Shown here: piece after piece, positions 30,996-43,924 of the stretch
How positions within the stretch are numbered: the first letter of the stretch is position 1
How the letters are laid out: each line of letters begins with the position of its first letter
Assembly (NCBI GenBank): GCA_030248135.1
Contig: JASANC010004334.1
Coordinates: 1 to 64,000, forward strand
Source: Theristus sp. LFF4_11
Lineage: Eukaryota; Nematoda; Chromadorea; Monhysterida; Xyalidae
Direction: 5' to 3'
DNA: 64,000 nt
Position numbers and translations under genes: made by a program
The notes under the pieces: model-generated
What the model saw: the letters and a program-made list of their open reading frames with translations, nothing else
Told to the model about the DNA's origin: nothing
Databases searched by the model: none

Positions 30996-32716
30996 TTTAG
31001 GAGGTTCAAAAACATATTGTTACTTTGTTTAGAGCGATAAAAATGCAAAATGAATGGCTAGCGAATCGAAAAACTTCAGTTTTTTTCGAAAATGACCACT
31101 TTTTCTTCCTGAGTTCAACTTAAAACTGCTGTAACCCAAGAACGCAACTGGTTCCCGGTCCAAGTTTTTGTACACTGTTTTTACTGTATAATAGAAACCT
31201 TCATGCAAAAATTCAGCCAAATTCATTCATTGGGCGCACCTACAGAGCAGTTTCGAATTTGACTGTATGTAAAAATGCTGAAGTTTACGACCATTTCAGT
31301 TGTTTAATCAAGCCCAAAACTTAATCAACAAGAAACTAATTGCAGCAACGTATTTAGGAGGTTTAAAAACATATTGTTACTTTGTTTAGAGCGATAAAAA
31401 TGCAAAATGAATGGCTAGCGAATTGAAAAACTTCTGTTTTTTTCGAAAATGACCACTTTTTCTTCCTGAGTTCAACTTAAAACTGCTGTAACCCAAGAAC
31501 GCAACTGGTTCCCGGTCCAAGTTTTTGTACACTGTTTTTACTGTATAATAGAAACCTTCATGCAAAAATTCAGCCAAATTCATTCATTGGGAGCACCTAC
31601 AGAGCAGTTTCGAATTTGACTGTATGTAAAAATGCTGAAGTTTACGACCATTTCAGTTGTTTAATCAAGCCCAAAACTTAATCAACAAGAAACTAATTGC
31701 AGCAACGTATTTAGGAGGTTTAAAAACATATTGTTACTTTGTTTAGAGCGATAAAAATGCAAAATGAATGGCTAGCGAATTGAAAAACTTCTGTTTTTTT
31801 TCGAAAATGACCACTTTTTCTTCCTGAGTTCAACTTAAAACTGCTGTAACTCAGGAATGCAACTGGTCCCCGGTCCAAATTTTTGTACACTGTTTTCCCT
31901 GTATAATAGAAACCTTCATGCAAAAATTCAGCCAAATTCATTCATTGGGCGCACCTACAGAGCAGTTTCGAATTTGACTGTATGTAAAAATGCTGAAGTT
32001 TACGACCATTTCAGTTGTTTAATCAAGCCCAAAACTTAATAAACAAAAAACTAATTGCAGCAACGTTTTTAGGAGGTTTAAAAACATATTGTTACTTTGT
32101 TTAGAGCGATAAAAATGCAAAATGAATGGCTAGCGAATCGAAAAACTTCAGTTTTTTTCGAAAATGACCACTTTTTCTTCCTGAGTTCAACTTAAAACTG
32201 CTGTAACTCAGGAATGCAACTGGTCCCCGGTCCAAATTTTTGTACACTGTTTTCCCTGTATAATAGAAACCTTCATGCCAAAATTCAGCCAAATTCATTC
32301 ATTGGGCGCACCTACAGAGCATTTTGAATTTTGAGAATTTTGTCAAAAAGCATCATGTTTAAACAGCTGCAGCAAACATGTGCAACATTCATTCTTGACG
32401 AATTATGGCTCAGAAGTTAGCCCAATATGTTGCCAATGTACGACTCAAATTTCAGCCAAATTCGTTTAACCACTAGCCAATGGTGACAATTTTCCGAACA
32501 TGCCTTAAAATTGGGGTCCAAAAATGACCTCCTCCAAAAATAGGGTACCTCATTAAAAAGGCCACAGCGGACGTGTTTTTGGGCCGATTGGGCTGAAAAT
32601 TCGTTTTTGACCTGCAAAATGAATATACTTAACTGTGTTAAAATTTGAGTCAATTCGGAGACAAGTCAAAAATCTAGACTGTCCACTGTGGGGCGATTTT
32701 TCGGCGGAAGGCCTCA
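30996..32716 (+). repeat. Satellite array continuing after the Polinton
   Basis: Starts tttaggaggtt, the exact continuation of the unit interrupted at 8693. About four ~358-bp units to 32340, then the same post-satellite flank as at 1310-1703, ending where a TA-flanked MITE is inserted. Confidence 0.93.
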
Positions 32717-32718
32717 TA

Positions 32719-32845
32719 CAGTCGAACTCTAAGCTGATTGGTTGGTGATCATGATGCATGCATTCTGTGCAAACCGAACTCCGAAATGCCTGCATGCATG
32801 CACGTGACCACCAACCAATCAGATGATTCCCTATGAGTTCGACTG
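32719..32845 (+). mobile_element. TA-flanked MITE with CAGTCGAACTC ends
   Basis: 127 bp, ends CAGTCGAACTC and GAGTTCGACTG, with TA on both sides. Long imperfect inverted arms around ctgattggttggt / accaaccaatcag. TA target and ends point to the Tc1/mariner superfamily. Related to the longer element at 45977-46762. Confidence 0.88.
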
Positions 32846-32946
32846 TAGAATATGTCTTCAAGAATCTAAGCCAATAACACGAGAGCCAAAGTGACGTGCC
32901 GTGCCGTATGCGCATACGCCAGGTATAAGCGGCCCTTAAAGCATCA

Positions 32947-34070
32947 CTATTGATTCAAAGCGACCACGGTTTTGCAAAACTCGGCGTGCTCGACGAAATC
33001 GACGCTGACAATGTTGAGTGCTGCTGAGTGCTGGAGTGTTCGCTTTCGAGTGAGCCACTCGACCGTGGCGCCCGTAGTGCGTCGGGCGTGCGTCTGCTCG
33101 AGGCTGCTCTGCACGCCGCGCACGATGTCGGACAACTCCGGAGTGGCCACTGCTTGCAACACCTGCGACACTCACCGGATTGATTGCACACTCGTTTGTC
33201 ACAGAAACTCTAACTACCCGTGGTTTGAAAAAACACGCTGGTTTTTGTTTCGTTTTGCGCTCTTGTGGTTTCTGCCAACTCCGACGGGGAAGTGCCCGAT
33301 GCGGATCAGACAACTCCAGTGTTTCTCACTCTCACAACGTTCGCACGTAATAATAATGCATCTCCAAAACGAACGCAGTCTGTTTCTCATCCGCAAACGA
33401 ACGCAGACAATCACAATCCAACTTCATTCTGCGCTCACTTGGAACTTGCCGGGCGGCCGCGCCATCAGCGCGCTCTCCGCGAACTCGAGCACCGTCTGCG
33501 TGTCGACCGCTTTCGCCCAGGGGCTCTCGATTTCGTGTGCCGTCCAGAACAACGGCGGCACGTGCACAGCCGCCGCCGGCGACGCCTGATAGAACACGAT
33601 CAACTGCTTGCCGCCCGCTGAAAGCTGCTCCAGCGTCAGCTCGTCCGGATTCGCGCGGCCGCAGATGCAACACTCGTCAAACGCCGACAGAATCTGCCCG
33701 ATCGCGATCTGATGCAGTTCGCTCGTAAAATTGTAGAAGTGGTTGCAGTCGAGCAGCACCAGTTCGCCCGGGTGCGCACGGAGGAACACGGCGACGTCGT
33801 CGAGGATCGTGTGCAATGGGGGTCCGTAAAGGCCGTGCACCGTGAGGATAGTGGCGTCGTCCGCCGACTCGGGCGGGTGCGACAGGCGAACGTCGAAGTA
33901 GCGGACGCCGGCTGCTAACTGCTCACTGGTTGTGAGATGCTGCGTGCACGACCAGTTGTACACGATCGTCTTGATCGCGTCCACTGGCGGGAACGCACGC
34001 GCCAACTCCGGCACGTCGTTGCCAATTGGCAGTCGCTTGTCGAGTGCGAACGTGCACGAGTCGTGCGAAC
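32947..34070 (-). CDS. PI-PLC X domain-containing protein (PLCXD type), 5' end not found
   Basis: Exon 34070-33439 and exon 33162-32947 join in frame at GT-AG sites. The first gives GSHDSCTFALD with the first catalytic histidine, RYFDVRLSH, then TVHGLYG with the second histidine, and LVLLDCNHFYNF; all fit the PI-PLC X domain (phosphoinositide phosphodiesterase fold) of the short PLCXD proteins. The second gives LNIVSVDFVE and FCKTVVALN, the usual PLCXD C-terminus before the stop at 32947. An upstream exon with the start and the segment before GSH should exist; I see none up to 34270, where a transposon begins. GC-rich codon use marks it as a host gene. Cytosolic, no signal peptide seen. Confidence 0.88.
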
Positions 34071-34265
34071 CTGCAACCGTGTGATTAGTGCACGTTGCCC
34101 AGTTCGTTCACACGAATGAAAAACGGACCTCACCACCGCCGGTATTTGCCGAGTGTTGCAACGACCTCTGGGTTTTACCCGCATGTGTTACGACCAAAAA
34201 AACAAGCAAAATCCTGCTGCTTCCGTTCCGAACGTTTCAGAAGCCGGCATGCAGATTGTACGGAC

Positions 34266-35413
34266 CTAGGTTTTTTTTTCAAAAAGTCGGTTCTGCAATT
34301 TGCAGAAATTTCGTAAAAAATTTCTGCAAATAAAATTTGGTTTCTGCAAATTTCAAAAAACATGACGAAAATGGTTTTTGTGCTTGTTTAATGTCATTTT
34401 TTTCGTTCTGAGCATCATTTCTTAACGATGCTCAGAATTGCAATTGCCAATTGCATCGTCTTACCGCAAATTTTTCAAAAATTCAGAAAAAAACACCAAA
34501 ACCGAACCAGATTGCCAAACCGAACAAATCACCAATCATTCGTTTCAAATCATTCAACCTAACAACAACACAATATCAATTGAAAACCCTCATAGCTCAA
34601 ATTCCGCAATCAAAGCGATGGCTTCGGTCGGTTCGACGTTCTCAAAGGTGCAGTTCACTTTGTTCGGTTTGATTTTGTATCGCCTCTTTGTTTTCATCCC
34701 CAGATACTGCATGCTTGCCTGCAGTTATACTCGGACCAGGGAACTGAATTCGTTCGCATTTGAATCGTTTCCATTCATCAGCGATACTGCCCTTGCCCGG
34801 CAAAATTGATGAATAAAACTGGTGCAGATACAGCAGATCGGCATTTCCGTACACCAGCAGCTGTTCAGATCCATCTATCTTAGACGGCAGAATATTTTGG
34901 CAGCCTTGAGAACGTTGTGCGTGTCTTCGAATTGATTGCTGAGATTCTCGACAAGCTCGACGACAAACTTGCGCACCGTACCTCCGCCAATGTCTTATTT
35001 TTGTATCTTCTGTTGTGTGGATGATGGATCACTTCATTCTAATTCCAAACAGAAAGCCTAACAGCAAACAATAATTGAATCAATAATGATCAACAAACAA
35101 TAATAATAATTGAATTTCTGTTTTATTTTTCGAATTTGAAATACTCCGATTTTCTTCACGAAGGCAAAACAAAACGCCAATCATTGCGCTACAGCAACCG
35201 CCGAAACAGCTGTTTTTGACAAAAAAACTATTTGAAATTTCTTCCATGATGGCGTGAAACCTCAGTTAAGCGCTGAGCACAAAATGAATATTGCAGAACC
35301 AAAGTTTGTATGCAAATCTGTTTCTGCAATTTGCAGAAATCTACTAAAAAATTTCTGCAAACGGTCCAAAATTTCTGCAAAAAACCGACGTTTTTCTGCA
35401 AAAAAAACCCAGG
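34266..35413. mobile_element. Non-autonomous element with CCTRGGTTTTTTTT ends
   Basis: Left end cctaggttttttttt and right end aaaaaaaacccagg are inverted; both sides carry tacgga, a 6-bp possible target duplication. Both ends continue in inverted ctgcaatttgcagaaat words. Inside, minus-strand pieces near 34986-34642 look protein-like (YGNADLLYLHQFYSS) but are broken by a stop near 34880; I do not recognise them. The element may have cut off the 5' exon of the PLCXD gene. Confidence 0.65.
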
Positions 35414-35537
35414 TACGGACATAAACATTGTGCAAGCTGCAGACACGCTTACACACAGGGAATATTAGCAGAGATGTACAGACATATAGCTGGCAATCGG
35501 GATGAGAAAGTCGAAAGTGTAGTGACATATCGCCCGC

Positions 35538-35989
35538 CATAGTTGTTCCAGAGCCGAGGGGTGGGGGGGGGGGCGATATAGATAGCTGGAGCAAATTTTC
35601 TAGATAGATAGATAGCTGGAAAATTTGGGGGGGGGGGCGCGGGGGGGCATGTGACTTTGGATTTTGAAATTTGATAGATAGATAGCTAAAACGTTAAAAA
35701 GCTGTAAAAACAGCAAAATAATGCTAAAAATACACTAAAAATCAAGTATAAACGCGTATTTTACCTAAAATTAGCGAAATTTTCAAGAATTACGAGCAAA
35801 AATGGTAAATTTTGGTCAAAAATTGACTCATTTTATGTCTTCATTTTCAGATAGATAGCTGGCTGAGAATTTTTTTAGATAGATAATAGCTGAGCCGAAA
35901 AAATCTGTCTGATAGAGATGCGGTAGATTCGAAAAAATTTTGGGGGGGGGCGGCCCCCCAGCCCACCCCCCCCCCCTAGAACAACTATG
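35538..35989 (+). mobile_element. hAT-like MITE family A, copy 2
   Basis: CATAGTTGTTCCAG to CTAGAACAACTATG, flanked by TCGCCCGC (35530-35537 and 35990-35997). Same interior gatagatagctgg and G/C runs as copy 1. Confidence 0.93.
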
Positions 35990-36359
35990 TCGCCCGCCAC
36001 CCAATCATAACCGTGTGGTGAGCGCCTGAATAAATTCGTGAGACAATGCACTTCAATTCCAGTTAACGTGAAAAACGGAACTGTCTGTGGCCTGGCTGGA
36101 GCCTGTTTTACAAAGGCTTGCTTAGTAGTCCAATAAAGTAAAGCTACGCCTGAGCCCCTTAATGAAATTATATTAAATATTACATCAGTTTCGTTTTTTT
36201 CATGCAAATTGAATTGATTACCAATGTTCGCTCTTCAGCTTAATGTGAGGAAACTGAAATTTGCTGATTCGTGAATCTATTTGCGAATAATTCCTGCGGT
36301 TGCCGGTAAGTGACCCACAAAAGTGAGTGAGGTGAAGCAAAAAAGTATGGTGGTGCTAT

Positions 36360-36605
36360 ACTATTGTGGATTTATTCAAACCTCTCCGGACTAGAATGAC
36401 GTCATTTGCTGTAAAAACGCCCGTTTGTCAAAGTACAGGCACTAAAATGTCAGTTTGATGTGAGTGTGACTGATTCGACATTCACCATTTGTTTGCGGGA
36501 AGAAATCGGCTAAACGGAAAGTCTGGTTTGCTGTGAGCGGCAAGCGCATGTTTGGCGGCACACGACATCATTTCAGTGGGACACGTTTAAAAAAATAGGT
36601 CATAC
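36360..36605 (+). repeat. ~247-bp dispersed repeat, copy 1
   Basis: Nearly the same as 52693-52938: ggatttattcaaac near the start, tcggctaaacggaaagtct inside, aaaaaataggtcata at the end. The ends are imperfectly inverted, so this is probably a MITE. Confidence 0.8.
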
Positions 36606-36789
36606 ATATACATTAACGAAATCAAACATCAAAATTTTTATTTTACCCGGAATTTTTAGACGACTCAATGACTTTGTTCGTTGTGCAGCCGGTAAATTGC
36701 TCATCCAGCGTTCCATCTTTTATATTCCAGGCTTCCAGCACGGCGCGAACAAATAAAAATAAATAAAAAATCTTCTTTCACGGCTGTAC

Positions 36790-37000
36790 TGTGTATTAAA
36801 AACAGTAGCGAAAGCGGGACCTCTGGTGAGGGGGGGGGGTGTTTGCCTAATTTCGGAGGGGGGGTCAGGTGCCTTCTCGGTGAGGGGGGGGGGTTGACGG
36901 GCAGCAAAATTTCCTGAGGGGGTGCACGCACTCAGTAGCGAAAGCGGGACCTCGGGTGAGGGGGGGGGTGTTTGCCTAATTTTAGAGGGGGGGTCAGGTG
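36790..37000 (+). repeat. G-run tandem pair
   Basis: gtagcgaaagcgggacctc followed by long G runs and gtgtttgcctaatttt occurs at about 36806 and 36933. Low-complexity remains of another MITE; ORFs on the minus strand are Pro-rich artefacts. Confidence 0.7.
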
Positions 37001-37507
37001 TAGGGTTGTTAAACAAAAATCAAAATTTTTTTAAAAAAAAAAAGTGATTAAAAAAAAACAAAAATGCCGATTTTTTTTTAAATTCAAATTTTTTTTCTCT
37101 AATATGCTCTGAAAACCTCAATTTTGGCACAATTTTTCGAAAGTTCAACAAAAATTTTCTTTGATATTACCTCGTAAGTCGTAAAACCTTTAGCAGTCGA
37201 TTTTGGACCGTTTTACCGACTGATTTCAGGCTTATACAACATCTGCGATGAAGTTTTTGAGCGTCCCAAAGGTTGGCTTACCATTTCCGATGCAGATAAG
37301 CTGACGATTCGCCTCGCAATCTAAATTGAGCGTCCAAGCTGCTCCGTTTGCAATCGTTACGTTGTCTGGTTGCCGTTTCGTGTCCTGCCGTCGCGACACA
37401 TCATCAGATTTGATCGAATTTCAAGCCGGTATGTGTATTTTCACTTGGGCTGGGTACAATAAGTGACGTTTTGGGCGTCAAAACACTAGAAGAGGCATGG
37501 TAACGGT

Positions 37508-38587
37508 CATAGTTGTTCCAGAGCCGAGGGGTTGGGGGGGGCCGATATAGATAGCTGGAGCAAATTTTCTGGATAGATAGATAGCTGGAAAATTTTGGGG
37601 GGGGGGGCCGCGGGGGGGGGCCATGTGACTTTGGGGGGAGGGGCCGGTTAAAATTTTGAAATTTGATAGATAGATTGCTAAAACGCTAAAAAGCTATAAA
37701 AACAGCAAAATAATGCTAAAAATACACTAAAAATCAAGTATAAACGCGCATTTTACCTAAAATTAGCGAAATTTTCAAGAATTACTAGCAAAAATGGTCA
37801 ATTTTGGTCAAAAATTGACTCATTTTGTGTCTTCGAAGACAAAAATTTTCAGATAGATAGCTGGCTGAGAAATTTTTTTAGATAGATAATAGCTGAGCCG
37901 AAAAAACCTGTTTGATAGAGATAGATTCGAAAATTTTTTGGGGGGGGGCCGGCCCAGTACCGTGGGCCCAAAAAAATTCTCGCGGGGGGGGTAGGGTACC
38001 GGGGGGGGGGTGCCGCCCAACAAGGGAGGGGGGGGGGTCCAACCCCTGGTAACGGGGGACCCCCCCCCCAGGGGGGTCCCATGGGGGGGGGTGCATTTTT
38101 TCAAAATTTTCTGTGGGGGGGGGGTCCACCCCCCCCCCCCCCATGAAATTTTTTCGCTCAAATTTGAAAGGAGAAACGCTAAATTTTGCAGCAAAATCTA
38201 TGAAATAACAATGAAGATGGTCAAGTTATCATATATTCAGCTTATATTATGGACTTTATAGACAAAAAATCATGATTTTCGAAAAAAAATTTAGGGTGTG
38301 CAGAAAATTTTGGGGGGGGGGGGGGGTGTCCGCCCGACAAAATTTCATGGGGGGGGTGGGGGGGGTGTCGGCCAAATTTTCGAGGGGGGGGGGGGTACGA
38401 GAGGGGGGGGTGCCCGGTTTTAGGGGGGGGTGGCACGGTGCCCGGTTGGGGGGGGGTGGCACGGTGCCCCCCCCCCCCCCCCCCAACCCGACGGTCTGGG
38501 GTGCTCTGGGGGGGTGTACCCCCCCCACCCCCCCCCCGCCCACGGCACTGGGCCGGCCCCCCCAGGCCCCCCCCTAGAACAACTATG
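37508..38587 (+). mobile_element. hAT-like MITE family A, copy 3, nested in family B
   Basis: CATAGTTGTTCCAG to CTAGAACAACTATG with GTAACGGT on both sides (37500-37507, 38588-38595). It is long because it carries a family D element. Confidence 0.93.
37955..38550 (+). mobile_element. hAT-like MITE family D, copy 1, nested in family A
   Basis: Ends CAGTACCGTGGGC and an imperfect inverse (GCCCACGGCACTG), flanked by GGCCGGCC on both sides. Interior is extreme G and C runs, including a C run of about 16. Confidence 0.88.
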
Positions 38588-38944
38588 GTAACGGTTTGGA
38601 AAAGGGGTAATTGAGGTCACCAAAACAAAATCTCCAAAGTTCCGCCATACGGGAGTCATTCCGGAGGCGCTTGCATATCATATGTGGTTCTTCGAACTCC
38701 CTGATTGATTTAGCACAACTTTGATTTTTGAAATTTTTTTTTATGATATGTGAACAAGTGAATAAATAAAAAAAAAATAAAAAAAAAAATAAAAAAAAAT
38801 TAAATTAAAAAAAAAACAAAAATGACGATTTTTGTTTTTTTTAACAACCCTAGTCAGGTGCCTTCTCGGTGAGGGGGGTGCACGGGCAGCAAATTTTCTT
38901 GAGGGGGGGGGTGCACTGGCAGAAAAATTTCGTGAGGGGGGGGG

Positions 38945-39995
38945 CATAGTTGTTCTAGGGGGGGCCTGGGGGGGGGGGGGCGGCCCCCCCCCAAAAAAAT
39001 TTCGAATCTATCTCTATCAGAGAACATTTTTCGGCTCAGCTATTATCTATCTAAAAAAAATTTTCAGCCAGCTATCTATCTAAAAAATTTTGTCTTCGAA
39101 GACATAAAATGAGTCAATTTTTGACCAAAATTGACCATTTTTGCTCAAAATTCTTGAAAATTGTGCTAATTTTAGGTTAAATATGCATTTATACTTGATT
39201 TTTAGCGTATTTTAAGCAGTACCGTGGGCGGGGGGGTGGGGGGGGTACACCCCCCAGAGCACCAGAGACCGGCGGGTGGGGGGGGGGGGGGGGGGTGGGG
39301 GGCACCGTGCCACCCCCCCCTAAACCCGGGCACCCCCCCCCATCGGACCCCCCCCCTCGAAAATTTGGCCGACACCCCCCCACACCCCCCATGAAATTTT
39401 GTCTGGCGGAGACCCCCCCCCCACAAAATTTTCTGCACACCCCAATTTTTTTTCGAAAATCATGATTTTTTGTCTATAAAGTCTATAATATAAGCTGAAT
39501 ATATGATAACTTGACCATCTTCATTGTGATTTCAAAGATTTTGCAGCTAAATTTAGCGTTTTTCCTTTAAAATTTAAGCGAAAAAATTTCATGGGGGGGT
39601 GGGGGGTGGACCCCCCCAAATAAAATTTTTAAAAAACGCCCCCCCCCCCCCATGGGTCCCCCTGGGGGGGGGTCCCACGTTACCCTCGGTTGGACCCCCC
39701 CTCACTTTTTGGTCGGCACCCCCCCCCCCCCCACGGCACCATACCCCCCCCCCCCCCTTCGAAAATTTGTTTGGGCCCCCGGTACTGATTTTAAGCCTTA
39801 TTTAGCTGTTTTTATAGCTTCTTAGCGTTTTAGCTATCTATCTATCTAATTTCAAAATTTTGACCGGCCCCCCCAAAGTCACATGGCCCCCCCCGCGGCC
39901 CCCCCCCAAAATTTTCCAGCTATCTATCTATCTGGAAAATTTGTTCCAGCTATCTATATCGGCCCCCCCAACCCCTCGGCTCTGGAACAACTATG
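38945..39995 (-). mobile_element. hAT-like MITE family A, copy 4
   Basis: Family A in inverse orientation, lying in G runs that hide the target duplication. It carries a family D copy at 39217-39787. Confidence 0.88.
39217..39787 (-). mobile_element. hAT-like MITE family D, copy 2, nested in family A
   Basis: CAGTACCGTGGGC at the left, CGGTACTG at the right, 8-bp duplication ATTTTAAG at 39209-39216 and 39788-39795. Confidence 0.92.
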
Positions 39996-41568
39996 GGGGG
40001 GGTGCAGCACGGGATCGCACGGGTAATACCAAATTTTTGCCTTAGAAAAACACAGAAATTCTTGTAAAATACAGAATATTTTTGCTTGTTTGTGCAAACA
40101 TGCTGCTTGTGCAAACAAGCTGCTTGTTTGGTCAGAAACAACAAAATCTATGCAGGGACAGACACAAACGTCAAGAAAAATGCAAAAATTACGGTATTTT
40201 TGGAAAAAATTGAGATGAGATTGACCACCGTGAGGGGGGGGTGCGATCCCGTGTTTTCTGGCGGAGGGGGGTGGGGGGGGGAGTCTAGTACCCGTGTCGA
40301 GGTAAAGGGGGGGGAGGGGGGGTACACGTAGAGATGTCAAGAAAAAAAAATTTTCTATTTTTTTTCTTTTTTTAAAAAAAAAATTTTTTTTTTTTAAATT
40401 TTTTTTTTAAAAATGAAAGTTGTTCAGAATTTTTCAGGGAGTCCGAATATCACCATCTGAGGAGCCACCGACTTACCATATGACCCCCACTCATATGGGA
40501 GGAGGGTGAAAATTTCAGACTTGGTTTCGGCGACCCCATTTTCCCACCGACGACATCACGTCTCGTGTTTTGCCTCTCAATTCACCTCAAATAACATGGA
40601 AACAAGTTCCACAACAAACCGGTGTGATCACGCTGACGACACGAGGCGAAACAGCAACGAGCAACCAACGAAGTTACGCTTGCAGTGGCAGACAGTGCAA
40701 TTTCCACCTTTCGAGATCCTGAAAAACGATGCGTAAATGTGAGTTCTCTGCTTCTATCTCACCTTAGCGACATCGGAATTTGTTGAACTAGCCTTTGCGA
40801 CGCTCAAGTACTTCAATGCGCGAGTCGATCATCACTCACCAAGGCTGAAAACAGTCGATAAATCAATCCAGAATACCACCTGCAGCGTTGAAGACTAAGT
40901 GACAAGGTAAAGTCAAAGAAAATTTTTGTTGAACTTTCGAAAAATTATGCCAAAAACGGCATTTTCAGGGCACATTAAAGAAAAAAATTTCAAAAATTTT
41001 TAATAAAAAAAAAATGCTCATTTTTTTTTACTTTTTTTTAAAAAAAAAAAATTAAAAAAAAAATTTTTTTTTTGACCCTTACATCTCTAGGTACACGGGT
41101 ATCTGCCCGTGCACGGGCAGGATTTTCGGCTGAGAGTGAGGGGGGTGGGGACCCCCCCCCCACCCCCCGTAATGCATCATTATTAAAACAGGTGCATGTG
41201 CAGTGGCGGTGGCCTCTGCCCTTTAACACAGGAAAGAAAAAAATGCAAAAACTAAATTGATCATTTTCACCTTATCAAAAAGGCTTGGCTTAGGATTAGG
41301 TTTAGGATTAGGAACCTACAACGACTCATTGCAAGCAACCTCTGATCAGAAATCAAAAAAATCACTTTTTTTAAGTATGTATACAAATCCCGCACTTTCG
41401 CTACTGATTAAAAATAAATGCAGATTGCAGGCAGAAGAGATTTAAGGGTTGTTAAAAAAACAAAAAATCGTCATTTTTGTTTTTTTTTAATTAAAAAAAA
41501 ATTCAAAAATCAAAGTTGTGCTAAATCAATCAGGGAATTCAAAGAACCACATATGATATGCAAGCAAG
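39996..41568. other. Degenerate repeats, no supported gene
   Basis: Holds G-run fragments (40220-40330), A/T runs (40340-40400, 40980-41080), a repeat shared with 48990-49200 (aatgcatcattattaaaaca at 41170) and a short degenerate telomere-like stretch (ttaggattaggtttagga near 41290). Two broken family B end sequences flank parts of it. No coding evidence. Confidence 0.5.
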
Positions 41569-42041
41569 CATAGTTGTTCTAGGGGGGGGGGGGCTGGGGG
41601 GGCGCCCCCCCAAAAAAAATTTCGAATCAATCTCTATCAGAGAGGTTTTTTCGGCTCAGCTATTATCTATCTAAAAAAAAATCTCAGCCAGCTATCTATC
41701 TGAAAATTTTTGTCTTCGAAGACATAAAATTCGTCAATTTTTGACCAAAATTGACTATTTTTGTTCGTAATTCTTGAAAATTCTTGAAAACTCCGCTAAT
41801 TTTAGGTAAAATACGCGTTTATACTTGATTTTTGGTGTATTTTTAGCATTATTTTGCTGTTTTTATAGCTTTTTAGCGTTTTAGCTATTTATCTATCAAA
41901 TTTCAAAATTTTGACCACCCCCCCAAAGTCACATGCCCCCCCCGCGCCCCCCCCAAAATTTTCCAGCTATCTATCTATCTGAAAAATTTGCTTCAGCTAT
42001 CTATATCGGCCCCCCAACCCCTCGGCTCTGGAACAACTATG
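41569..42041 (-). mobile_element. hAT-like MITE family A, copy 5
   Basis: CATAGTTGTTCTAG to CTGGAACAACTATG in inverse orientation. TATGCAAG occurs just outside both ends, with four extra bases on the left side. Confidence 0.88.
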
Positions 42042-43317
42042 TATGCAAGCGCCTCCCGAATGACTCCCGTATGGCGGAACTTTGCAGATTTTGTTTTGGT
42101 GATCTCAATTACCCCTTTTCCAAACCGCTACCATGCCTCTTCTTGTGTTTTGACCCCCAAAACGTCACTAATTGTCCCCAGCTAATGCTAAAGTGAAGTG
42201 AAGACAAACATACCGCCTTGAAATTCGATCAATTCTTCTGATTATGTCGCGACGACACGACACGAAGCAGCAACCAGACAACGTAGCGCTTGCAAACGGA
42301 GCAGCTCGGACGCTCTGCGAGGCGAATCGTCAACTTATCTGCATCGGAAACGGTAAGCCAAGCTTTGGGACGCTCAAAAACTTCATCGCAGATGTATGGA
42401 GAATCAGCTGATTGGTTGACCGGGCGGAGACTGCTCGCACTCCGCACCCTTCGGAATTTTTTTATTCAAGATCTCAAAATGCGTTTTTTGTTTGACGATG
42501 AAGACGAAGTCGCCAAGCAGAACAAAAAAGTTGAAGACCAGACAAAAAAGGTAGTAACTATCCAAATTAGAGTCAATTCAAGTTTCAATGATGGGCAATT
42601 ACTACAATTTTTTTGTAATTACCTACACGACACGTATAAAAAACGAAAAAATGGAACATCGGAATTCATTATGCTCTATTCCATTATTTGTCATCTACCG
42701 GCAGCAAATGACTGGCACCAGCGGACACTCTCAGCGGGCGTTAGAGAAGTCATCATCACTATCAAGCAACTGCACAGGCACAATCGTCAATGTTGCTGCT
42801 GGCAGTTTCGACGGTTCGGATCACATTGTGCTCGCGTCAAGCGGCTGTGCGCGCCAACAGTGAAACTGCGCTTCAACGCGTTCTACGCTGGCCGATGATG
42901 TATTCCGCTGATTTATCCAACTAAGCCTAAACCTAAGTCACCCAGCAGACCGGTCACCCAGTTGACCGCTCACACCAGAGATGTGTTTTAACGCGCAGAC
43001 CACTTGTAATGTGAACTAATAGAAGTTTAAGCTAACGGAGTACTGTAAAGACCACTTGGGGGTCGACACGATCTTTCTTGATGGTTAAGGATTTTTAATA
43101 AAATGTCTTTAAAAGCATGAAACACGGTCAAATACTGAATTTACCCATTGAATTCAATTGAACATTGATTGAACCCACTGAATGCTAACGACGGAGAACG
43201 GTAATGATTGTGTCAAGTCATCTGTGGCATCTTGACACAATTACACATTCCACGATTTTTTCCAATTTTAATTGGGTGACCGGTCTGCAGGATGAATACC
43301 GCCAAAGGCCCGTTTTA
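42042..43317. other. Repeat remnant and possible exon
   Basis: 42042-42410 is an inverse copy of the family B interior. A reading MRFLFDDEDEVAKQ at 42479-42550 ends at a GTAGTA donor, and similar words occur in inverse pairs inside the foldback element at 45977-46762, so it may be transposon-linked. A second open stretch at 42735-42863 looks protein-like but I cannot identify it. The rest shows nothing. Confidence 0.3.
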
Positions 43318-43480
43318 TACCTAACGTATACAGACGTACGTCAGATGCGAACGAACGGAAATCCTAAAGTGGCGTGCCGCATCATTTTACGATTCGCGTT
43401 CGTTCGCACCTGACCTACCTCGACGTACGTCTGCATACGTCAGGTGTGAACGAAGACGTAAAGAACAACATTCAAATCAT
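43318..43480. repeat. Palindromic repeat, copy 1
   Basis: gatgcgaacgaacgg pairs with cgttcgttcgcacctga. The same block is at about 44285-44425. Probably a small MITE. Confidence 0.75.
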
Positions 43481-43924
43481 GCCCATTCGTGAGCGAAGCG
43501 GACAGCGGATGCAGGAATAATATGGCCCATTGGTCGTTCGCGCTAAAATTCCAAACTTACTGTGCCTCGCATTGTGAACATGAAAGGTGCTGAGAATTTT
43601 TTCTCCTGCACACAAGTGGATAATTCATAGGTACGCTGTGTGCACGAGAAATTTTTTGTGGTGATCACCTACACACGCTGTGTGCGCATAACATCGATTC
43701 TGAATAAGCTTTTACTTATTCTTCTCCCTCCTTTTTTCGGCGATGTCATGAATTGCGTGCGCAGTTTCAGTGATATGAAGAAAATACTGACTACTATGGT
43801 AAAAACATTTTCTAGGGTAAAAATCTTCTGGATTTTCATATTTTGCATTTATTTTTTCCGATGCTTACATTCAACAGTAACAGACAGAGGCAGTAAAACA
43901 CTCCGAGAACACGCGCAACTAAAG

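Larger units (their letters stand above)
37001..38852 (+). mobile_element. hAT-like MITE family B, copy 1, with nested insertions
   Basis: Ends TAGGGTTGTTAAA and its inverse, fitting the hAT end consensus, with GTCAGGTG on both sides (36993-37000, 38853-38860). Without the family A copy inside it is about 764 bp. Interior includes a 200-bp segment (aacatctgcgatgaagttttt) also seen near 42300 and 48290. Confidence 0.92.

Noticed and set aside
33265..33728. Plus-strand ORFs over the PLCXD gene
   Set aside because: GC-rich antisense shadows; the minus strand has the catalytic motifs.
37820..40340. Pro/Gly-rich ORFs in the poly-G and poly-C regions
   Set aside because: Homopolymer translations inside MITEs; no start context, no conservation between copies.
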